A stretch of 6,496 nucleotides of DNA from a bacterium (GTDB taxonomy: Bacteria; Electryoneota; RPQS01): the NCBI GenBank assembly GCA_028711875.1, contig JAQTRJ010000001.1, forward strand, positions 16,288 through 22,783, written 5' to 3'. The translations under genes and the position numbers were made by a program. Positions 6,288-6,496 of the stretch are shown here, one piece after another. The first letter of the stretch is position 1; every line of letters starts with the position of its first letter. The notes beneath the pieces were generated by a model. That model made no database searches and was not told the DNA's origin. It saw only the letters and a program-made list of their open reading frames with translations.

Positions 6288-6316
6288 TTGTATCTATGGA
6301 AGGAAATACGTATATT
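6288..6316 (+). promoter_or_regulatory. Candidate promoter of the ferredoxin-type gene
   Basis: TTGTAT (6288-6293), 17 bases, then TATATT (6311-6316) predict a start near 6323 and a leader of about 80 bases. Its -10 hexamer is identical to that at 2317-2322. The -35 box lies in the loop between TCCAT (6283-6287) and ATGGA (6296-6300), a small palindrome that could be an operator. Confidence 0.55.
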
Positions 6317-6394
6317 CTGTTGCTAAATTTGTCACAGATAGATCGAGCAACAGCAGTCGCCGGGAGGTACCCGAAGCAACCATAACCGGCGCAT

Positions 6395-6400
6395 GGAGGA
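6395..6400 (+). promoter_or_regulatory. Ribosome binding site of the ferredoxin-type gene
   Basis: GGAGGA is followed by three A and the ATG at 6404. The spacing is short, but the match to the 16S tail is strong and it fixes the start. Confidence 0.75.
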
Positions 6401-6403
6401 AAA

Positions 6404-6496
6404 ATGTCGGACAACAACCTGCCTCGGGTGGAGGTAGTCCCTAACTTGTGCAAGGCCTGTCTGCGCTGCGTCGAGGCCTGCGCGCCCGGGGTGCTC
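6404..6496 (+). CDS. 4Fe-4S ferredoxin-type protein, N-terminal 31 codons (partial, runs off right edge)
   Basis: The visible residues hold Cys16, Cys19, Cys22 and Cys26 in the spacing C-x2-C-x2-C-x3-C, followed by Ala-Pro (CAPGVL). This is the binding motif of a bacterial-type 4Fe-4S cluster. A short N terminus leading straight into such a motif fits a small 2[4Fe-4S] ferredoxin or the delta subunit of a 2-oxoacid:ferredoxin oxidoreductase (Kor or Vor type), which often heads an operon with the alpha and beta subunits. Only the first cluster motif is visible, so this choice cannot be settled here. It has its own promoter and ribosome binding site and would be the first gene of its transcript. 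The protein is cytoplasmic, with no signal peptide. Confidence 0.85.
   Translation, partial: MSDNNLPRVEVVPNLCKACLRCVEACAPGVL

Larger units (their letters stand above)
6025..6403. other. Intergenic region with terminator, paired palindromes and promoter
   Basis: This 379-base stretch holds no gene I would defend. It contains, in order, the terminator at 6040-6078, the paired palindromic element at 6095-6158, a second terminator-like hairpin at 6192-6224, and the promoter and leader of the ferredoxin-type gene from 6288. The part from about 6225 is richer in A and T. A 98-codon minus-strand frame (6157-6453) crosses the whole region and overlaps the ferredoxin start, so it is not called. Confidence 0.7.

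Noticed and set aside
6319..6380. Competing leader hairpins: GTTGCT (6319-6324) could pair with AGCAAC at 6346-6351 or 6375-6380
   Set aside because: The first arm lies mostly upstream of the predicted transcript start near 6323, so it would not be in the RNA. The remaining short stems are at chance level.
6157..6453. A 98-codon minus-strand frame ending NCPSCGEFYVAASNS
   Set aside because: The CPSCG pair is protein-like and might be the remnant of a gene end, but the frame overlaps the ferredoxin promoter, ribosome binding site and start, has no ribosome binding site of its own and matches no family I know.

Overview
The window looks like chromosomal DNA from an anaerobic bacterium of the Fibrobacterota-Chlorobiota-Bacteroidota (FCB) superphylum or an allied candidate phylum (KSB1, Zixibacteria, Marinimicrobia or Calditrichota types). 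Two things point there. One is a very large secreted protein ending in a 'YPNPFNP' type IX secretion (T9SS) sorting tail. The other is a pyruvate:ferredoxin oxidoreductase beside a second 4Fe-4S protein gene. Exact placement cannot be made from this window alone.

Layout. Positions 1-2000 (minus strand) hold the N-terminal 666 codons of nifJ, which runs off the left edge. Positions 2001-2409 are a divergent intergenic region with a promoter facing each way, an inverted repeat and a leader hairpin. Positions 2410-6024 (plus strand) encode a 1204-residue modular exported protein. In order it has a signal peptide, a seven-unit repeat with an exact 52-residue period (probable seven-bladed beta-propeller), a right-handed beta-helix, a C-terminal array in which two copies of one domain flank a two-fold repeated domain, and the T9SS tail. 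Positions 6025-6403 are noncoding and hold a strong bidirectional terminator, a paired palindromic REP/BIME-like element, a second terminator-like hairpin and a promoter. Positions 6404-6496 are the first 31 codons of a 4Fe-4S ferredoxin-type protein that runs off the right edge.

How it fits together. NifJ decarboxylates pyruvate to acetyl-CoA and reduces ferredoxin. The right-edge gene starts with a 4Fe-4S cysteine motif of the sort found in ferredoxins and in delta subunits of 2-oxoacid:ferredoxin oxidoreductases, so both flanks concern low-potential electron metabolism. The large exported protein between them has its own promoter and terminator and seems functionally unrelated. All three genes have a candidate promoter of the same form, TTGnnT, 17 bases, TAnATT.

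The most unusual signal is the noncoding element at 6095-6158. It is two inverted copies of a small hairpin with identical loop and foot sequence but different, fully compensated stems. That is the organisation of REP/BIME elements mobilised by RAYT transposases.
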